Below are positions 33,524-44,140 of a DNA stretch of 58,219 nucleotides, in pieces; positions within the stretch are counted from its first letter, which is position 1, and each line of letters starts with the position of its first letter. The stretch spans positions 1 to 58,219 of the forward strand of contig JAVCCZ010000190.1 in NCBI GenBank assembly GCA_030765265.1. The letters run 5' to 3'. Source of the DNA: Candidatus Erginobacter occultus. GTDB lineage: Bacteria; Auribacterota; Erginobacteria; Erginobacterales; Erginobacteraceae. The position numbers and the translations under genes are program-made. The notes under the pieces were generated by a model, which made no database searches, was not told the origin of the DNA, and saw only the letters and a program-made list of their open reading frames with translations.

Positions 33524-33647
33524 GCAGAATCGTGACTGCTTGTGATTGCTCCGTCCCCGTCACTGCGTTCGGGGGTCTCCCAATGACTTCTCTCCCGATT
33601 TGTTGTCGGCGAAAACATAGAATTCGGTCACCAATAGCACCCGGGTC

Positions 33648-33714
33648 GAGGTGGAGAAAAGTCAGGCTAAAGGGGAAATACCCCATTGACACCGATCCTT
33701 GCGAGAAGTACCTT
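33648..33714 (+). promoter_or_regulatory. Shared-motif promoter 6 (giant repeat protein)
   Basis: AGGTGGAGAAA, AGTCAG (33660-33665), 20 bases with AAAGGGGAAATACCCC, -35 TTGACA (33686-33691), 17-base spacer, -10 TACCTT (33709-33714). This copy has a consensus -35 and is the clearest of the six. Confidence 0.75.
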
Positions 33715-33764
33715 AAATTCAATATTAATTCCGTTAACCTTTGAACTTTGTCCCGGAGGTCCCG

Positions 33765-36700
33765 ATGAGGACGCCCAAAACCGCGTTGTTGTCTCTCTTT
33801 TTATCGGCGGCGATTATCCTGCCCGCCGCCGGTCTGGCCCAGAGCCAATACTTTTACTTTATAGCCGATACCGGCGGCGGACCTCCCGGAAACGATCTCC
33901 TTACTCTGCTGGATACCTCGACCGGCATCGAGTCCGCGATCGGAACCGGGACCGGCACCTCCTCGATGGAGGGGATGACGACCTATCACGGCGGCAGTTT
34001 CAGCACCCAAACTATGTACGGCTCCACCGCGGCGCGCCTTTATATAGTCAACAAGACTACCGGTGTCGCCTCCGCTCTCTCCTCGACCTACGGGACCGGG
34101 ACCGGCGCCCTGGGCTCCATAACCTTCGATGATGTCGATGGGGTTGACTTCGATGAGACCACCGCTCCGGCGATTATGTACGCCAATGTCCGCCGGGGCG
34201 CCGACGACCTTCTTATCCAGCTCAACTACGCCACCGGCGCCCACGTGGCATCCGCCTGGGGCGCGAACACCGATTATATCGTAATTCAGAACCAGGGACC
34301 GTCGCTTGACGATATCGATGACATCGCCATCCGCTCGGACGGCGTGATGTACGGTATCAATAACAACAGCGGGACCGAGGACCGCCTGGTTATCATCGAT
34401 AAGACGAACGGCAGTACCACCGATGTCGGCCGCCTCCGCCGGAGCGACGATTCGGAAGACGTGGAGGATATGGAAGGACTCTCCTTCGACTGCGGCGACT
34501 CTCTCTGGGGTGCTACCGGCCAGAATGCCTCCGATCCCGACCAGCGCAACCGCCTCTGGATCTTCCAGACCGATATAGCCGGTGACCCGACCCGTTACGT
34601 GACTGAAGTGGAGCAAATGACCGAGGGGTCGGACTATGAATCGCTGGAAGCCTGTGTTCAGATCGATCCGACTCCCACCCCATCACCATCCCCCGAAGTC
34701 CCTACACCTTCGGTCACACCCAGCCCGGCTCCTTCCGCCACCCCCGAATTGAGCACCGTCTGCTTAAGGACGGAGCACGGGACATTATCAGTCGGTTCAA
34801 CCAGCGCCACCACCTTCGTCAATACCGGCCTCGACCTTACCCTCTGGGCCCCGGACACCACCGCGATCGCGGTCTTTGCCTCCCTCGAGTGCGATACCGG
34901 AACTTCCACCGAAGCCCAGAACGGTTACTGGGATCTGAGGATGGATAATACCTGGTCCAGCCAGACCCTGGGCCGCTATCTCAGCGGCACCGAGGATCAG
35001 GGACTGGCCGGAGTAGTCAATATTTTCGAGAATGTCAGTCCCGGTAACCATACCATCCGTCTCCGGCAGAAGACCGACGGGGCGGTCGATCCCCAGATCT
35101 CCACCCGTAATGCCGATCTGGTCGCCTATGACCTGACGATCGAGGACGGCTCGGCGAGTTTCAGTTACGGAACCAGCATTCTTGATGCCACCGGGGACAC
35201 GACCAGCAGCACCTCCTTCGAAGATGTGGACGGTTTAAGCTGCACCGTAACCCTCGACATCCCTGGCAAGATCCTGGTCTCTTGCGCCCTGAACGGCGAA
35301 TCGTCCGGCGGGGCCGGGGAACGGACCGGTTACTGGCGGCTACAGGTTGACGGGACGACGGTCGGTGTCGCGGAGCAGCACCGGAAGATGGGTGGTTCCA
35401 ACGACCTGGGAGCCGTCCTCCTCCAGGGGCTGAGCGAAAATCTTTGCGAGGGGACCTACACCGTCACCGTTCAGCACCGGACCAACGACGGCGCCGAACC
35501 CATCCGGACCCTGAACGCGACACTGCTCGGCATCGCCCTCAGCACCGCCGATGCCGGCGGACTGGAGCTGCCGGCCGCACTGGCGGCTTCCACCGACTTC
35601 AACAACACCACCTCGACCACCCTGGTAAACGTGCCGACCAGTATGGTGGAGCTGAATCTCCAGACCGACAGCGACATCTTCGTCGCCTCCAACTTCGGCT
35701 CCCACGGCATCTATGCCGGCGCTCCGGGAGACCGCTATGGATTTTTTGATCTTACCTTGGACGCGGGCCCCGTTTCCGAGACGGTAAGCCGCTTCTTCGA
35801 GGAGACCGGGGATCACGGCGCCGGGGGCATATTCGGCCTGGGCGTTGATTTCTCGGCCGATACCCATACCGGATATATCCGTTTCGCGACCAATAACCCC
35901 AACCGGGGTATCACTACCCACGAACTGACGCTCGTGCTTTTGGGTTCCTGCGCCAATCTGGGCCAGCCGCCCTGCCCGACCGCGACCCCCTCGGTGACCC
36001 CGACTCCGACCCTTACCCCCACGCCCACTCCGACCGTCACCCCGACCCCGACCGTTCCCCCGACGCCGCCGCCGACCGCGACCCCCACCGTGACGCCCAC
36101 TCCGTCCGTGCCGCCCACCCCGCCGCCGACCGCCACACCATCAGTCACGCCGACACCGTCGATAACTCCGACGCCGTCCGTAACTCCGACACCCTCGGCA
36201 ACTCCGACTCCCTCGGTAACGCCAACACCGTCGGCAACTCCGACACCGTCGGCAACTCCGACACCGTCGATAACGCCGACTCCCTCGATAACGCCGACTC
36301 CCTCGATAACGCCGACTCCCTCGATAACGCCGACTCCCTCGATAACTCCGACGCCATCGGTTACGCCGACACCATCGGCAACTCCGACGCCATCGGTCAC
36401 GCCGACACCTTCGGTAACTCCGACGCCATCGGTCACGCCGACACCTTCGGTCACGCCGACCCCGTCGGTGACCCCGACGCCGAGCGTGACGCCGACACCG
36501 TCAGCAACCCCGACCCCGTCGGTGACCCCGACGCCGAGCGTGACGCCGACACCATCGGTCACGCCGACGCCATCGGTTACGCCGACCGCGTCGATTACCC
36601 CGACGCCCAGTATTACTCCGACGCCATCAACCACCCCCACTCCGGCGTACTGCGAGGAACTCCTGGTGATCAACGACCTGGAAGACCTCCAGATCTCCGT

Positions 36701-38780
36701 TCCCCGGGCAGGCTCCGGGACCGGATGGCGCTGGAGCATCACCCGGGCGGAAGCGCCCTCGACGGATATCTACGGCTGGGTTGACGACAATGCCAACACC
36801 TTTGCCGATTGGACCGATTACCCGCTCCAGCCGGCGGCCGTTCTCTTTACCAGCCTGAGCGAACCTCTCGCCATCCTGGAGGGCGACTACATCACGGTTA
36901 CCTATGACGGCGGCCAGACGGTTAACGTGTACCCGCCGCCGCTGAGCGGGACATTCGACACCTACTATTTCATCGGATTGGACGGAGCGACCTACGCCGA
37001 CCGGTGGCTCTGCGAACCGGTTGAAGAGGTCCCGACGCCCACTGCCACACCCACGGCATCGGTTACCCCGACTCCCAGCGCGACGCCCAGTCCGTCGGTT
37101 ACGCCTTCCCCCGCCCCGACCGCGACACCTTCCATCGCCCCGACCCCGCCGCCCACGTCCACGCCGTCTCCCGCCCCCACCGCGACGCCGGATTGCCGTT
37201 GTTACGTGGTGCCTCAGTCCGGCTACGGCAGCGGGGGAGAGAACCTGCTGATCCTGGTCGATCCCTATGACTTCAACCCCGCCACCAACGAGACCGACAT
37301 TGGAACCACGACCGGAACCAACGGGATCGAGACCATCGCCTACCACAATCCTTCCGGCCAACTTTATACTTTTGATTATAACCGTCTGGGGATTCTCGAC
37401 CAGGTGACCGGCCTCTTCTCTCCGGTGTCGGCGAATACCGTAGGTTTCGGCTTCGGAGCTCACGGTTGGCAGGATTTTATCGACCTTGACGGGATGTCAT
37501 TTCATCCCGATACCGGCGGGCTTTACGCCACGGTCCGCAAGAGTTCTTCCAACGACCTCTTAATTCTCGTCGACCTCACGACGGGAGAGCATATCCCCGG
37601 AGCTTTCAATGGCGACGACTACGCGGTGATCGAGGCCCTGATCGACGACGGAAACCCGCTGAACGATGTCGATGATATCGCCTTCGACCCGGCGGACGGG
37701 GCCCTCTATGCCGTGGTCAATGACAGCCACTACGAAGACCACCTGGTGATCATCGATCCCGCCGACGGTTCGCTGATCACCAATATCGGCGATTTCTACT
37801 GCGTTATCGCCGGGGAAAATATTCAGGATATCGAGGGTATGGGTTTCGGCTGCGACGGCACCCTCTGGGCGGTGACCGGAAACAAGACCCTGATCGACCA
37901 GAACGATAAACTCTGGGAGGTCGACAAAACCAACGCCTATCTCTGTACCCCGAGGACGCTGACTCACGGCACCGACTATGAAGCGGTGACCTGCGGGTTC
38001 TTCAGCCTTCCCGCGCCCAGTCCGACGCCGTTCCTCTCCAGCGTGGATTCGGGAGATTACGACGGTGACGGGACCAGCGACATCGCGATCTTCCGTCAGG
38101 CTAACGGGTTATGGGCCATCAAGGGTATGACCCGGGTTTACTTCGGCGCTGCCGGCGACTGGCCGGTCTCCGCCGATTATACCGGGGATGGGACATCGAA
38201 TATCGGGATCTTCCGGTCCGGTTCCGGTCTCTGGGCCCTGCGCGCTCTCAGCCGGATCTACTTCGGCCGGGCCGGCGATATTCCGATCCCCGGCGATTAT
38301 GATGGGGACGGTTCGGCCGACGTGACCGTTTTCCGCCCGGATACCGGCTTATGGGCCAGCCGCGCGTTGCCCCGGATTTATTACGGCCGCGCCGGCGATC
38401 GTCCGGTTCCGGGAGATTACGACGGCAACGGCACCGTCGATCGGGGGATATTCCGGCCCAATCGGAGCTTGTGGGCGATCCGGGGGATTACCCGGGCCTA
38501 CTTCGGAACCGGCAGCGACCAGACCGTGCCCGGCGATTATAACGGTGACGGCTCCGCCGCGATCGCGATCTTCAGGCCGGCTACCGGCTTGTGGGCGATC
38601 CGGGGGTTGACCCGGGCCTATTACGGCAGGAGTTCCGACTGGGCGGTTCCGGCCGACTATACCGGGAACCTGATGGACAGTATCGGGATTTTCCGGACTA
38701 CCCAGGGGCTCTGGGCGGTGAGGGGAACCCCGATCAAGATGTATTTTGGCGCCAGCGGGGATCAACCGGCCACCAGGTAA
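33765..38780 (+). CDS. Giant exported repeat protein with Thr-Pro-Ser linkers and VCBS-like repeats
   Basis: 1671 residues. Signal peptide ([20 protein letters not shown]); propeller-like domain (about 28-300); short TPSP linker; three related beta-rich modules (about 328-735, each around GYWDLRMD / GYWRLQVD / GFFDLTLD); a linker of some 220 residues built from TPTPSV units (about 736-958); an insert; a second TPS linker (about 1088-1143); a second copy of the first domain (about 1145-1420: [14 protein letters not shown] parallels [14 protein letters not shown]); and six 40-residue repeats (1424-1671) with [15 protein letters not shown] and GLWAIRG...YFG, Ca2+-binding FG-GAP/VCBS style. No LPXTG or PEP-CTERM tail. 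Start follows GGAGG. Likely surface or secreted; function unknown. Confidence 0.85.
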   Translation: MRTPKTALLSLFLSAAIILPAAGLAQSQYFYFIADTGGGPPGNDLLTLLDTSTGIESAIGTGTGTSSMEGMTTYHGGSFSTQTMYGSTAARLYIVNKTTGVASALSSTYGTGTGALGSITFDDVDGVDFDETTAPAIMYANVRRGADDLLIQLNYATGAHVASAWGANTDYIVIQNQGPSLDDIDDIAIRSDGVMYGINNNSGTEDRLVIIDKTNGSTTDVGRLRRSDDSEDVEDMEGLSFDCGDSLWGATGQNASDPDQRNRLWIFQTDIAGDPTRYVTEVEQMTEGSDYESLEACVQIDPTPTPSPSPEVPTPSVTPSPAPSATPELSTVCLRTEHGTLSVGSTSATTFVNTGLDLTLWAPDTTAIAVFASLECDTGTSTEAQNGYWDLRMDNTWSSQTLGRYLSGTEDQGLAGVVNIFENVSPGNHTIRLRQKTDGAVDPQISTRNADLVAYDLTIEDGSASFSYGTSILDATGDTTSSTSFEDVDGLSCTVTLDIPGKILVSCALNGESSGGAGERTGYWRLQVDGTTVGVAEQHRKMGGSNDLGAVLLQGLSENLCEGTYTVTVQHRTNDGAEPIRTLNATLLGIALSTADAGGLELPAALAASTDFNNTTSTTLVNVPTSMVELNLQTDSDIFVASNFGSHGIYAGAPGDRYGFFDLTLDAGPVSETVSRFFEETGDHGAGGIFGLGVDFSADTHTGYIRFATNNPNRGITTHELTLVLLGSCANLGQPPCPTATPSVTPTPTLTPTPTPTVTPTPTVPPTPPPTATPTVTPTPSVPPTPPPTATPSVTPTPSITPTPSVTPTPSATPTPSVTPTPSATPTPSATPTPSITPTPSITPTPSITPTPSITPTPSITPTPSVTPTPSATPTPSVTPTPSVTPTPSVTPTPSVTPTPSVTPTPSVTPTPSATPTPSVTPTPSVTPTPSVTPTPSVTPTASITPTPSITPTPSTTPTPAYCEELLVINDLEDLQISVPRAGSGTGWRWSITRAEAPSTDIYGWVDDNANTFADWTDYPLQPAAVLFTSLSEPLAILEGDYITVTYDGGQTVNVYPPPLSGTFDTYYFIGLDGATYADRWLCEPVEEVPTPTATPTASVTPTPSATPSPSVTPSPAPTATPSIAPTPPPTSTPSPAPTATPDCRCYVVPQSGYGSGGENLLILVDPYDFNPATNETDIGTTTGTNGIETIAYHNPSGQLYTFDYNRLGILDQVTGLFSPVSANTVGFGFGAHGWQDFIDLDGMSFHPDTGGLYATVRKSSSNDLLILVDLTTGEHIPGAFNGDDYAVIEALIDDGNPLNDVDDIAFDPADGALYAVVNDSHYEDHLVIIDPADGSLITNIGDFYCVIAGENIQDIEGMGFGCDGTLWAVTGNKTLIDQNDKLWEVDKTNAYLCTPRTLTHGTDYEAVTCGFFSLPAPSPTPFLSSVDSGDYDGDGTSDIAIFRQANGLWAIKGMTRVYFGAAGDWPVSADYTGDGTSNIGIFRSGSGLWALRALSRIYFGRAGDIPIPGDYDGDGSADVTVFRPDTGLWASRALPRIYYGRAGDRPVPGDYDGNGTVDRGIFRPNRSLWAIRGITRAYFGTGSDQTVPGDYNGDGSAAIAIFRPATGLWAIRGLTRAYYGRSSDWAVPADYTGNLMDSIGIFRTTQGLWAVRGTPIKMYFGASGDQPATR
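35974..36645. repeat. Tandem repeat tract coding the TPTPS linker
   Basis: Degenerate 12- and 18-base units of the form ACNCCGACNCCNTCNGTN repeat about 35 times. Some neighbouring units are nearly identical (TCGATAACGCCGACTCCC four times near 36266-36345), which suggests recent slippage expansion. It is in frame within the giant exported protein. A second short tract lies at about 37029-37194. Confidence 0.9.
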
Positions 38781-38790
38781 AGGTGCCGGG

Positions 38791-38925
38791 ATAATTTGCC
38801 TCACCCCGCCGGGGGCGGCGGCGTTGGTGGTGGACGATAACTTCGTCTCCAGCCGCGGGCCTTCCGACCTCGACGCCTTCATCCGTGAATCCCTCCGCTT
38901 AATAGACAAAAGAGGTATGACTTGA
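38791..38925 (+). pseudogene. C-terminal remnant of a DJ-1/PfpI family gene
   Basis: An open frame without start codon ends AALVVDDNFVSSRGPSDLDA then FIRESLRLIDKRGMT-stop. The V-D-N-V-SRGP-DL-AF pattern is the C-terminal signature of DJ-1/PfpI proteins (equivalent to VTSRGPGDLPAF). The catalytic Cys part is missing, and the frame upstream runs into the end of the giant repeat protein gene. The stop lies one base before the lactate dehydrogenase ATG, as expected if a PfpI-ldh gene pair was truncated by insertion or deletion. Confidence 0.6.
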
Positions 38926-38926
38926 T

Positions 38927-39883
38927 ATGTCTATTAACCCGAAAGTCTCGATTATCGGGGCGGGCAACGTCGGCTTGCGCTACGCTTACGCCCTGATGAT
39001 CCGGGGCGGGGCCCGCCGGATCGTCCTGGTCGATCTCGACCGGGAGCGGCTGGAGGGCGAGGTGATGGACTTAAACCACGGCGCGCCCTACATCTCCCCG
39101 GTCGAAGTCACCGCCGGGGATTATCCGGATATCGAGGGCTCCGCCCTGGTGGTGGTGACCGCCGGGAAGGGCCAGCAGCCCGGCCAGTCCCGCCTCGACC
39201 TGATCCGGGCCAATGTCGAGCTCTACCGGAAGATCATCCCGAAGATCGTCGAATCCGCTCCGGAGGCCCTCCTGCTGATCGTCTCCAACCCGGTCGACGT
39301 CCTCGCCTACGCGGCCTACCGGATCTCGGGGATGTCCCCCAAACGGGTGATCGGCGCCGGGACCGTCCTCGACTCCGCCCGGCTCCGTTTTCTCCTCGGG
39401 CGCCACTGCCGGGTCGATCCCCGCAACGTCCACGCCTATATCCTCGGCGAGCACGGCGACAGCGAGTTTGCGGCCTGGTCCCGGGCCCTGATCGGGGGGG
39501 CGCTGCTCGACGCTTACTGCCCGACCTGCGAGTTCAACTGTTCCTGCGACCGGGAGCGGGAACTCGAGGAGATCTTCGTCCGGGTGAGGGACTCCGCCTA
39601 CCGGATCATCGAGCGCAAGGGCGAGACCTCCTACGGGATCGGCCTGGCCCTGGCGAGGATCACCCGGGCGATCCTCAACGACGAGAACGCCGTCCTCCCG
39701 GTCTCCTCGCTCTTTACCGATTACCCGGGGGGAGAGGAGGTTTACTTAAGCCTCCCGGCGGTAGTCAACCGGGAGGGGGTGCGACAGGTGATCCGGCTGG
39801 AACTGGCAAAGGAGGAGGAAAAATCCCTCCGCCGCAGCGCCGGCGTCATCCGGGAGGTAATCGACCAGCTGGATCTGAATTAG
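38927..39883 (+). CDS. L-lactate dehydrogenase-like NAD-dependent enzyme
   Basis: 318 residues of the LDH/MDH family. NAD loop SIIGAGNVGLRYAYAL; substrate-specificity loop AGKGQQPGQSRLDLI with Gln where malate dehydrogenases have Arg, favouring lactate/pyruvate; catalytic motif LGEHGDSE; SNPVDVLAY. After the active-site His there is a Cys-rich insertion (YCPTCEFNCSCDRE, about residues 198-211) with four cysteines that might bind a metal or be redox-active. Substrate assignment rests on the one Gln position. Confidence 0.85.
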   Translation: MSINPKVSIIGAGNVGLRYAYALMIRGGARRIVLVDLDRERLEGEVMDLNHGAPYISPVEVTAGDYPDIEGSALVVVTAGKGQQPGQSRLDLIRANVELYRKIIPKIVESAPEALLLIVSNPVDVLAYAAYRISGMSPKRVIGAGTVLDSARLRFLLGRHCRVDPRNVHAYILGEHGDSEFAAWSRALIGGALLDAYCPTCEFNCSCDRERELEEIFVRVRDSAYRIIERKGETSYGIGLALARITRAILNDENAVLPVSSLFTDYPGGEEVYLSLPAVVNREGVRQVIRLELAKEEEKSLRRSAGVIREVIDQLDLN

Positions 39884-39909
39884 TGTTTGGGAAATATCAG
39901 GCAATAGAC

Positions 39910-40083
39910 GTCATTGCGATCCGGCTTTTTTATCCGGCTTTAGACGGAAGACGGAAGACAGAAGACGGAGAAGCAATCTCAACCTGTCTCGGGTCAAGAG
40001 ATTGCTTCGTCGCCTTCGGCTCCTCGCAATGACAGATGGATGTTTAAAAATCAGTAGGGACTTTTATAGAGTTAAAGTGTTAC
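39910..40083. mobile_element. MITE-like element, copy D (inverted, one end lost)
   Basis: Reverse orientation relative to copies B and C. The GTCATTGCGA...CTCGCAATGAC palindrome spans 39910-40033 and the element's left end (read here as AGTTAAAGTGTTAC) lies at 40070-40083. The opposite end, AGCGCT-type terminus, is absent, so this copy is truncated. Confidence 0.75.
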
Positions 40084-40127
40084 GTCGATTGCAAGTTTTC
40101 GGGTTCCGCCGGGAATCCGGCCGGAAC

Positions 40128-40850
40128 CTATCCCCAGATTAACAGCCGGGCGCCGACCAGGGCCAGGAATATCGCCACGAAGATCCGGAAGTGCCTTTTC
40201 GGGATCCGGTCCAGCAGCCGCTTGGCCAGGTAGGCGCCGAGCAGGGAGACGGGGATGGAGATCAGCAGCGCGGTCAGCAGGTCCGGCCCCAGCCGAGTCC
40301 CTCCCTGGAGATAGCGCCCGATCCGGGTGATGTCGATGAAGAGGGCGATCATCCCGGAGGTGAAGATGTAAACCTCCGGCGGCAGATCGAAGGCGGTGAG
40401 AAACGCCCCCCGGACCGCCCCCCCGACCCCGAAAAACCCGGCGAAGAGCCCGGAGAGGAGGCCGCCGGAGGCCGCCGTGGCGGTGGTCTTCGGCAGCTTC
40501 CAGCGGCGGTGAAAGAAGAGGAAGATTACGTAGAGGATGAGGAAACCCCCGAGAATCCGTTCCAGGGGCAGGGCCGCGGCCGAAAAGGAGAGGGCGGCGC
40601 CCAGGTAGCCGGCGGCGATCCCGGTGATCCCGAACCCCAGGATCAGCTTCCAGTCCGCCCCCCGCCGGAAGAGCAGGATCTTCCAGAGATCGCCGGCCAG
40701 GTGGACGATCCCGACGAAGAGGAGGGCGACCGGCAGGGGGACGAAGAGGACCATCACCGGGACCATCACCGTCGAGGTTCCGAAGCCGGTCGCCGTCCCG
40801 ATGGCGGAAGCGAACAGCGTCAGCAGTCCGAGGAGCAGCGCCTGGTGCAT
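40128..40850 (-). CDS. TauE/SafE family sulfite/organosulfonate exporter-like permease
   Basis: 240 residues, about seven or eight membrane helices. ASAIGTATGFGTSTVMVPVMVL at the N-terminus and SGLFAGFFGVGGAVRGAFLTAF in the middle are the paired signature repeats of the TauE/SafE family. Substrates include sulfite, sulfoacetate and others; none can be chosen here. It is transcribed divergently from the flavodiiron gene. Confidence 0.88.
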   Translation of the reverse strand: MHQALLLGLLTLFASAIGTATGFGTSTVMVPVMVLFVPLPVALLFVGIVHLAGDLWKILLFRRGADWKLILGFGITGIAAGYLGAALSFSAAALPLERILGGFLILYVIFLFFHRRWKLPKTTATAASGGLLSGLFAGFFGVGGAVRGAFLTAFDLPPEVYIFTSGMIALFIDITRIGRYLQGGTRLGPDLLTALLISIPVSLLGAYLAKRLLDRIPKRHFRIFVAIFLALVGARLLIWG

Positions 40851-40946
40851 AAGGTTATAGTTATAGCAGTTGCCGGCCGGGGGTGATTAACTTATCTGTG
40901 GATTATTTCACGGGTGGGATATTATTTCAACCCCCCGCCGCCGTTC

Positions 40947-40975
40947 TTGCCTCCGGCCCACCGGTTATGTATAAT
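40947..40975 (+). promoter_or_regulatory. Sigma70-type promoter of the flavodiiron gene
   Basis: TTGCCT, a 17-base spacer and TATAAT, about 60 bases before the ATG at 41036. The AGTCAG-type upstream block is not present. Confidence 0.65.
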
Positions 40976-41035
40976 AGTTGGAGTAGCGGCCTGCGGCCCG
41001 CCGGATACCGAAATTCTAACCTGGAGGATATGCTT

Positions 41036-42202
41036 ATGAAACCGAGAGAGATCGTGAGCGGGGTGAAGTGGATGGGGGTGATCGACTGGCACCGGCAGCT
41101 CTTTGACGCCCTGATCCCGCTCCCCGACGGGACCAGCTACAACTCCTACCTGGTCGAGGGGAGCGAAAAGACCGCCCTGATCGATACCGTCGACCCCCCC
41201 TTCGTCGGCGAACTGCTGGAAAACCTCTCCGGGGTGAAGAAGCTCGACTACATCGTCGCCAACCACGCCGAGCAGGACCACTCCGGGTCGCTCCCCGAAT
41301 TCCTGGCCCGCTGGCCGGAGGCGAAGGTGGTCTGCTCGGAGAAGTGCCGGGGGATGCTGATCGACCTCCTGGCCCTCCCCGAGGACCGCTTCCTGACCGT
41401 GGCCGACGGGGAGACCCTTTCGCTCGGCGACCGGACGCTGCGATTCATCTTCACCCCCTGGGTCCACTGGCCGGAGACGATCTCCACTTACCTGGAAGAG
41501 GAGAAGATCCTCTTCTCCTGCGACTTCTTCGGTTCCCACCTCGCCACCACCGACCTCTACGCCACCGACTGGTGCCGGATCCACGAGGCGGCCAAGCGCT
41601 ACTACGGCGAGATTATGATGCCCTTCCGGATGATCATCGGAAAGAACCTGGAGAAGATCAAGGACCTGGAGATGGAGCTGATCTGCCCCAGCCACGGCCC
41701 GATCTACGACCGGCCGGAGCTGATCGTCAAGGCTTACCGGGACTGGGTCTCTGGCCCCTTGAAGAAGTCGGTGGTCCTCCCCTTCGTCTCGATGCACGGC
41801 TCCACCGCGAAGATGACCGATCACCTCCTGACCGCCCTGGTCGAGCGGGGGCTCTCCGTCCATCCCTTCGATTTGACCGTGGCCGATCCCGGGAAGCTGG
41901 TGATCGCCCTGGTCGACGCCTCCGCCCTCGCCCTGGGGACCCCGACCGTGCTCGCCGGGCCCCACCCCCTGGCGGCCAACGCCGCCGTGCTGGTCAACGC
42001 GCTCAAGCCCCGGCTGGAGTGCGCGGCGATCTTCGGTTCCTACGGCTGGGGCGGCAAGACGGTGGAGACGCTCACCTCCCTGCTCGCCAACCTCAAGGCC
42101 GAGATGCTCGAACCGGTGCTCGGCAAAGGCCTCCCCGGCCCGGAAGACTTCTCCGCTCTCGACCGGATGGCGGAAGAACTGGCCGGGCGGATCAACGGCT
42201 GA
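41036..42202 (+). CDS. Flavodiiron protein (FprA/ROO type)
   Basis: 388 residues. N-terminal metallo-beta-lactamase domain with the di-iron signature HAEQDHSGS, the Asp in LFSCDFFGSH and the distal His in LICPSHGPIYDRPE; C-terminal flavodoxin-like domain from about 250 (FVSMHGSTAKMTDHLL for FMN phosphate, FGSYGWGGKTV). It reduces O2 to water or NO to N2O with electrons from rubredoxin-like carriers or F420H2, protecting anaerobes. ATG 41036 is eight bases after GGAGG; the ORF is open further upstream but that covers the promoter. Confidence 0.94.
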   Translation: MKPREIVSGVKWMGVIDWHRQLFDALIPLPDGTSYNSYLVEGSEKTALIDTVDPPFVGELLENLSGVKKLDYIVANHAEQDHSGSLPEFLARWPEAKVVCSEKCRGMLIDLLALPEDRFLTVADGETLSLGDRTLRFIFTPWVHWPETISTYLEEEKILFSCDFFGSHLATTDLYATDWCRIHEAAKRYYGEIMMPFRMIIGKNLEKIKDLEMELICPSHGPIYDRPELIVKAYRDWVSGPLKKSVVLPFVSMHGSTAKMTDHLLTALVERGLSVHPFDLTVADPGKLVIALVDASALALGTPTVLAGPHPLAANAAVLVNALKPRLECAAIFGSYGWGGKTVETLTSLLANLKAEMLEPVLGKGLPGPEDFSALDRMAEELAGRING

Positions 42203-42232
42203 TTCCGGCCCGCCTCCGCCGGGACCGCCCCT

Positions 42233-44026
42233 ATGGACAGGAAGATCTTAATTATCTTCTTCGCCGCCCTGCTCGCCGCCGGGGGTCCGGCCCGGGGGGA
42301 GCGGGTCGAACCCTACTCGGTCTCCATCCACCTCCACGGGGAGAAGACCGACCGCCTGGAAGGGCTCCTCCGGGACGTCTCCACCGCCGCCGCCCACCGC
42401 GATACCCCCCCGCCCTCCTTCACCCTCCTGGAGGCGATCGCCCGCGACGATGCGAAAAAGATGAAGAAGATCCTCAGGGCGGAGAGTTTCTACACCGCCG
42501 CGATCGAGATCGATCTCAAGGACCGGGACCGCTCCCCCCGGCTCTACTTTTCCGTCACCACCGGCCCCCCCTTCCTGATCGGGGCGGTCAAGGTCGAGAT
42601 CGCCGGTCCGCCTCTCCCGCCCGATCTTCTCCCGCCCGGCCAGGTGGAGATCCTCCTCCCCCCCGGGTCCCGGGGAACCTCGACCGCGATCCTGAACGCC
42701 GAAACCGCCATCCTCAACTACTTCCGCCGCCGGGGCTACCCCGCCGTCAAGACGGCCGGCCGGGAGGTGGTGGTGGATTACGCCGCCAATTCGGTCTCCG
42801 TCACCTACCGGGTCGAGCCCGGTCCCCGCTGCCGCTTTGCCGCCACGAAATTTATCGGGCTCGAGGAGGTCCGGGAGAAGTTCGTCCGCCGCCAGATCCC
42901 CTACCGGCCCGGCCGGATCTACAGCCCGGTCCTGGTCCAGACCCTCCGCAACCGGCTGGCCCGGACCGGCCTCTTCACCACCTTATTGATCTCCACCGAG
43001 GAAGCTGGCGAGCCGGAAGGGGAGGGGGATCCCCTCCAGCCCCTCGACGTCCTGGTCACCCTCCGGGAGCGGGACCCGAACACCGTCGGCCTCGAGGCCG
43101 GCTACAGCACCGACATCGGTTTCGGGGGCGCCGTCTCCTGGGAGGATCGCAACCTCTTCGGCCGGGGGGAGCTCTTCCGGCTCCGGGTCTTCGGGAGCGA
43201 GGAACTCTACTACGCTGAGGGTCTCTTCCGGATCCCGACCTTTCTCCACCCCGACCAGTCCCTGAGCCTGACCATCCAGCCGGTCTACGACCGGCCGAAA
43301 GCCTACGACAGCGACCGGATCCGGGCTTCGGCCGTCCTCCGCCGGGAGTTCGGCGACACCTTTGTCTTCTCCGCCGGGACCGCCCTGACCTTCGACCGGG
43401 TCGAGCAGTTCAACGATCAGCGGGAATTCTACCTCTTCTCCATCCCGCTCAACGTCCAGCTCAAGGTCGGGGGGGACCAGCCCTTCCGCCGGGCGGGGGC
43501 GCTCTTCCTCTTCCAGGCTGAGCCCTACTTCGATATCCAGCGCGATACCTCCTTCATCAAGACGATGGCCACCGGGAACTTTCTCTGCCGCCTCCCCGGC
43601 CTCGACTTTCTCACCGCCCTGGCCCGGGTCACCGTGGGGAGCATCCGGGAGGCCGACCTGGAGGAGGTCCCGGCCGACCTCCGGTTTTACGCCGGCGGGG
43701 CCAACTCGATCCGGGGTTACTCCTACCAGATGGTCGGCCCGCTGGTCGGCCGGGACCCGGTGGGGGGCCTCTCCCTCTTCACCACCAGCTTCGAGCTCAA
43801 CTGCCAGGTGATCGGGGACTTCGGCGTCGCCGCCTTTCTCGACGGTGGCGCGGCCTTTGCCGAGCGCCAGCCCAGCTGGGGGGACGAGATCCGCTGGGGG
43901 GCCGGTCCGGGGCTGCGCTACTTCACCCCGATCGGCCCGATCGGCCTCGACGTCGGCTTCCCGATTGAGCCCCGGGAGGTCGACAGCGATTTCCAGGTCT
44001 ATGTCAGTATCGCCCAAATATACTAA
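42233..44026 (+). CDS. tamA: TamA/BamA-like outer-membrane protein
   Basis: 597 residues. Signal peptide (ILIIFFAALLAAGGPARG), POTRA-type domains (about 20-290, including ETAILNYFRRRGYPAVKTA and the VRRQIPYRPGRIYSPVLV segment), then a 16-strand-type Omp85 barrel with RFYAGGANSIRGYSYQMVGP (the conserved lid-loop motif) and GPGLRYFTPIGPIGLDVGFP. The C-terminus ends in aromatic-rich VSIAQIY. It pairs with the following tamB-like gene, which makes TamA more likely than BamA. Confidence 0.9.
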   Translation: MDRKILIIFFAALLAAGGPARGERVEPYSVSIHLHGEKTDRLEGLLRDVSTAAAHRDTPPPSFTLLEAIARDDAKKMKKILRAESFYTAAIEIDLKDRDRSPRLYFSVTTGPPFLIGAVKVEIAGPPLPPDLLPPGQVEILLPPGSRGTSTAILNAETAILNYFRRRGYPAVKTAGREVVVDYAANSVSVTYRVEPGPRCRFAATKFIGLEEVREKFVRRQIPYRPGRIYSPVLVQTLRNRLARTGLFTTLLISTEEAGEPEGEGDPLQPLDVLVTLRERDPNTVGLEAGYSTDIGFGGAVSWEDRNLFGRGELFRLRVFGSEELYYAEGLFRIPTFLHPDQSLSLTIQPVYDRPKAYDSDRIRASAVLRREFGDTFVFSAGTALTFDRVEQFNDQREFYLFSIPLNVQLKVGGDQPFRRAGALFLFQAEPYFDIQRDTSFIKTMATGNFLCRLPGLDFLTALARVTVGSIREADLEEVPADLRFYAGGANSIRGYSYQMVGPLVGRDPVGGLSLFTTSFELNCQVIGDFGVAAFLDGGAAFAERQPSWGDEIRWGAGPGLRYFTPIGPIGLDVGFPIEPREVDSDFQVYVSIAQIY

Positions 44027-44041
44027 GTCCCAGAATATTTT

Positions 44042-44077
44042 AATCGCTATCGGGATCGCTATCGGGATCGCTATCGA
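44042..44077. repeat. Triple 12-bp repeat, copy 1
   Basis: Three tandem units of ATCGCTATCGGG between tamA and tamB. An almost identical array lies just after tamB at 46950-46985. Confidence 0.85.
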
Positions 44078-44140
44078 TTCCGGCCAGTACGAGTACGGAA
44101 TGGCGCTCTTGATCGTTACCGGATTTCAAGCCTGAAACAG

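Noticed and set aside
35974..36645. CRISPR-like array
   Set aside because: Units are 12-18 bases, in frame and encode TPTPS; there are no spacers or cas genes.
41344..43218. Long 624-codon open frame on the plus strand
   Set aside because: Arg/Pro-rich shadow frame over the flavodiiron and tamA genes; a by-product of high GC.
42233..44026. Assignment as BamA
   Set aside because: The protein is short, with fewer POTRA domains, and is followed directly by a TamB-like gene.
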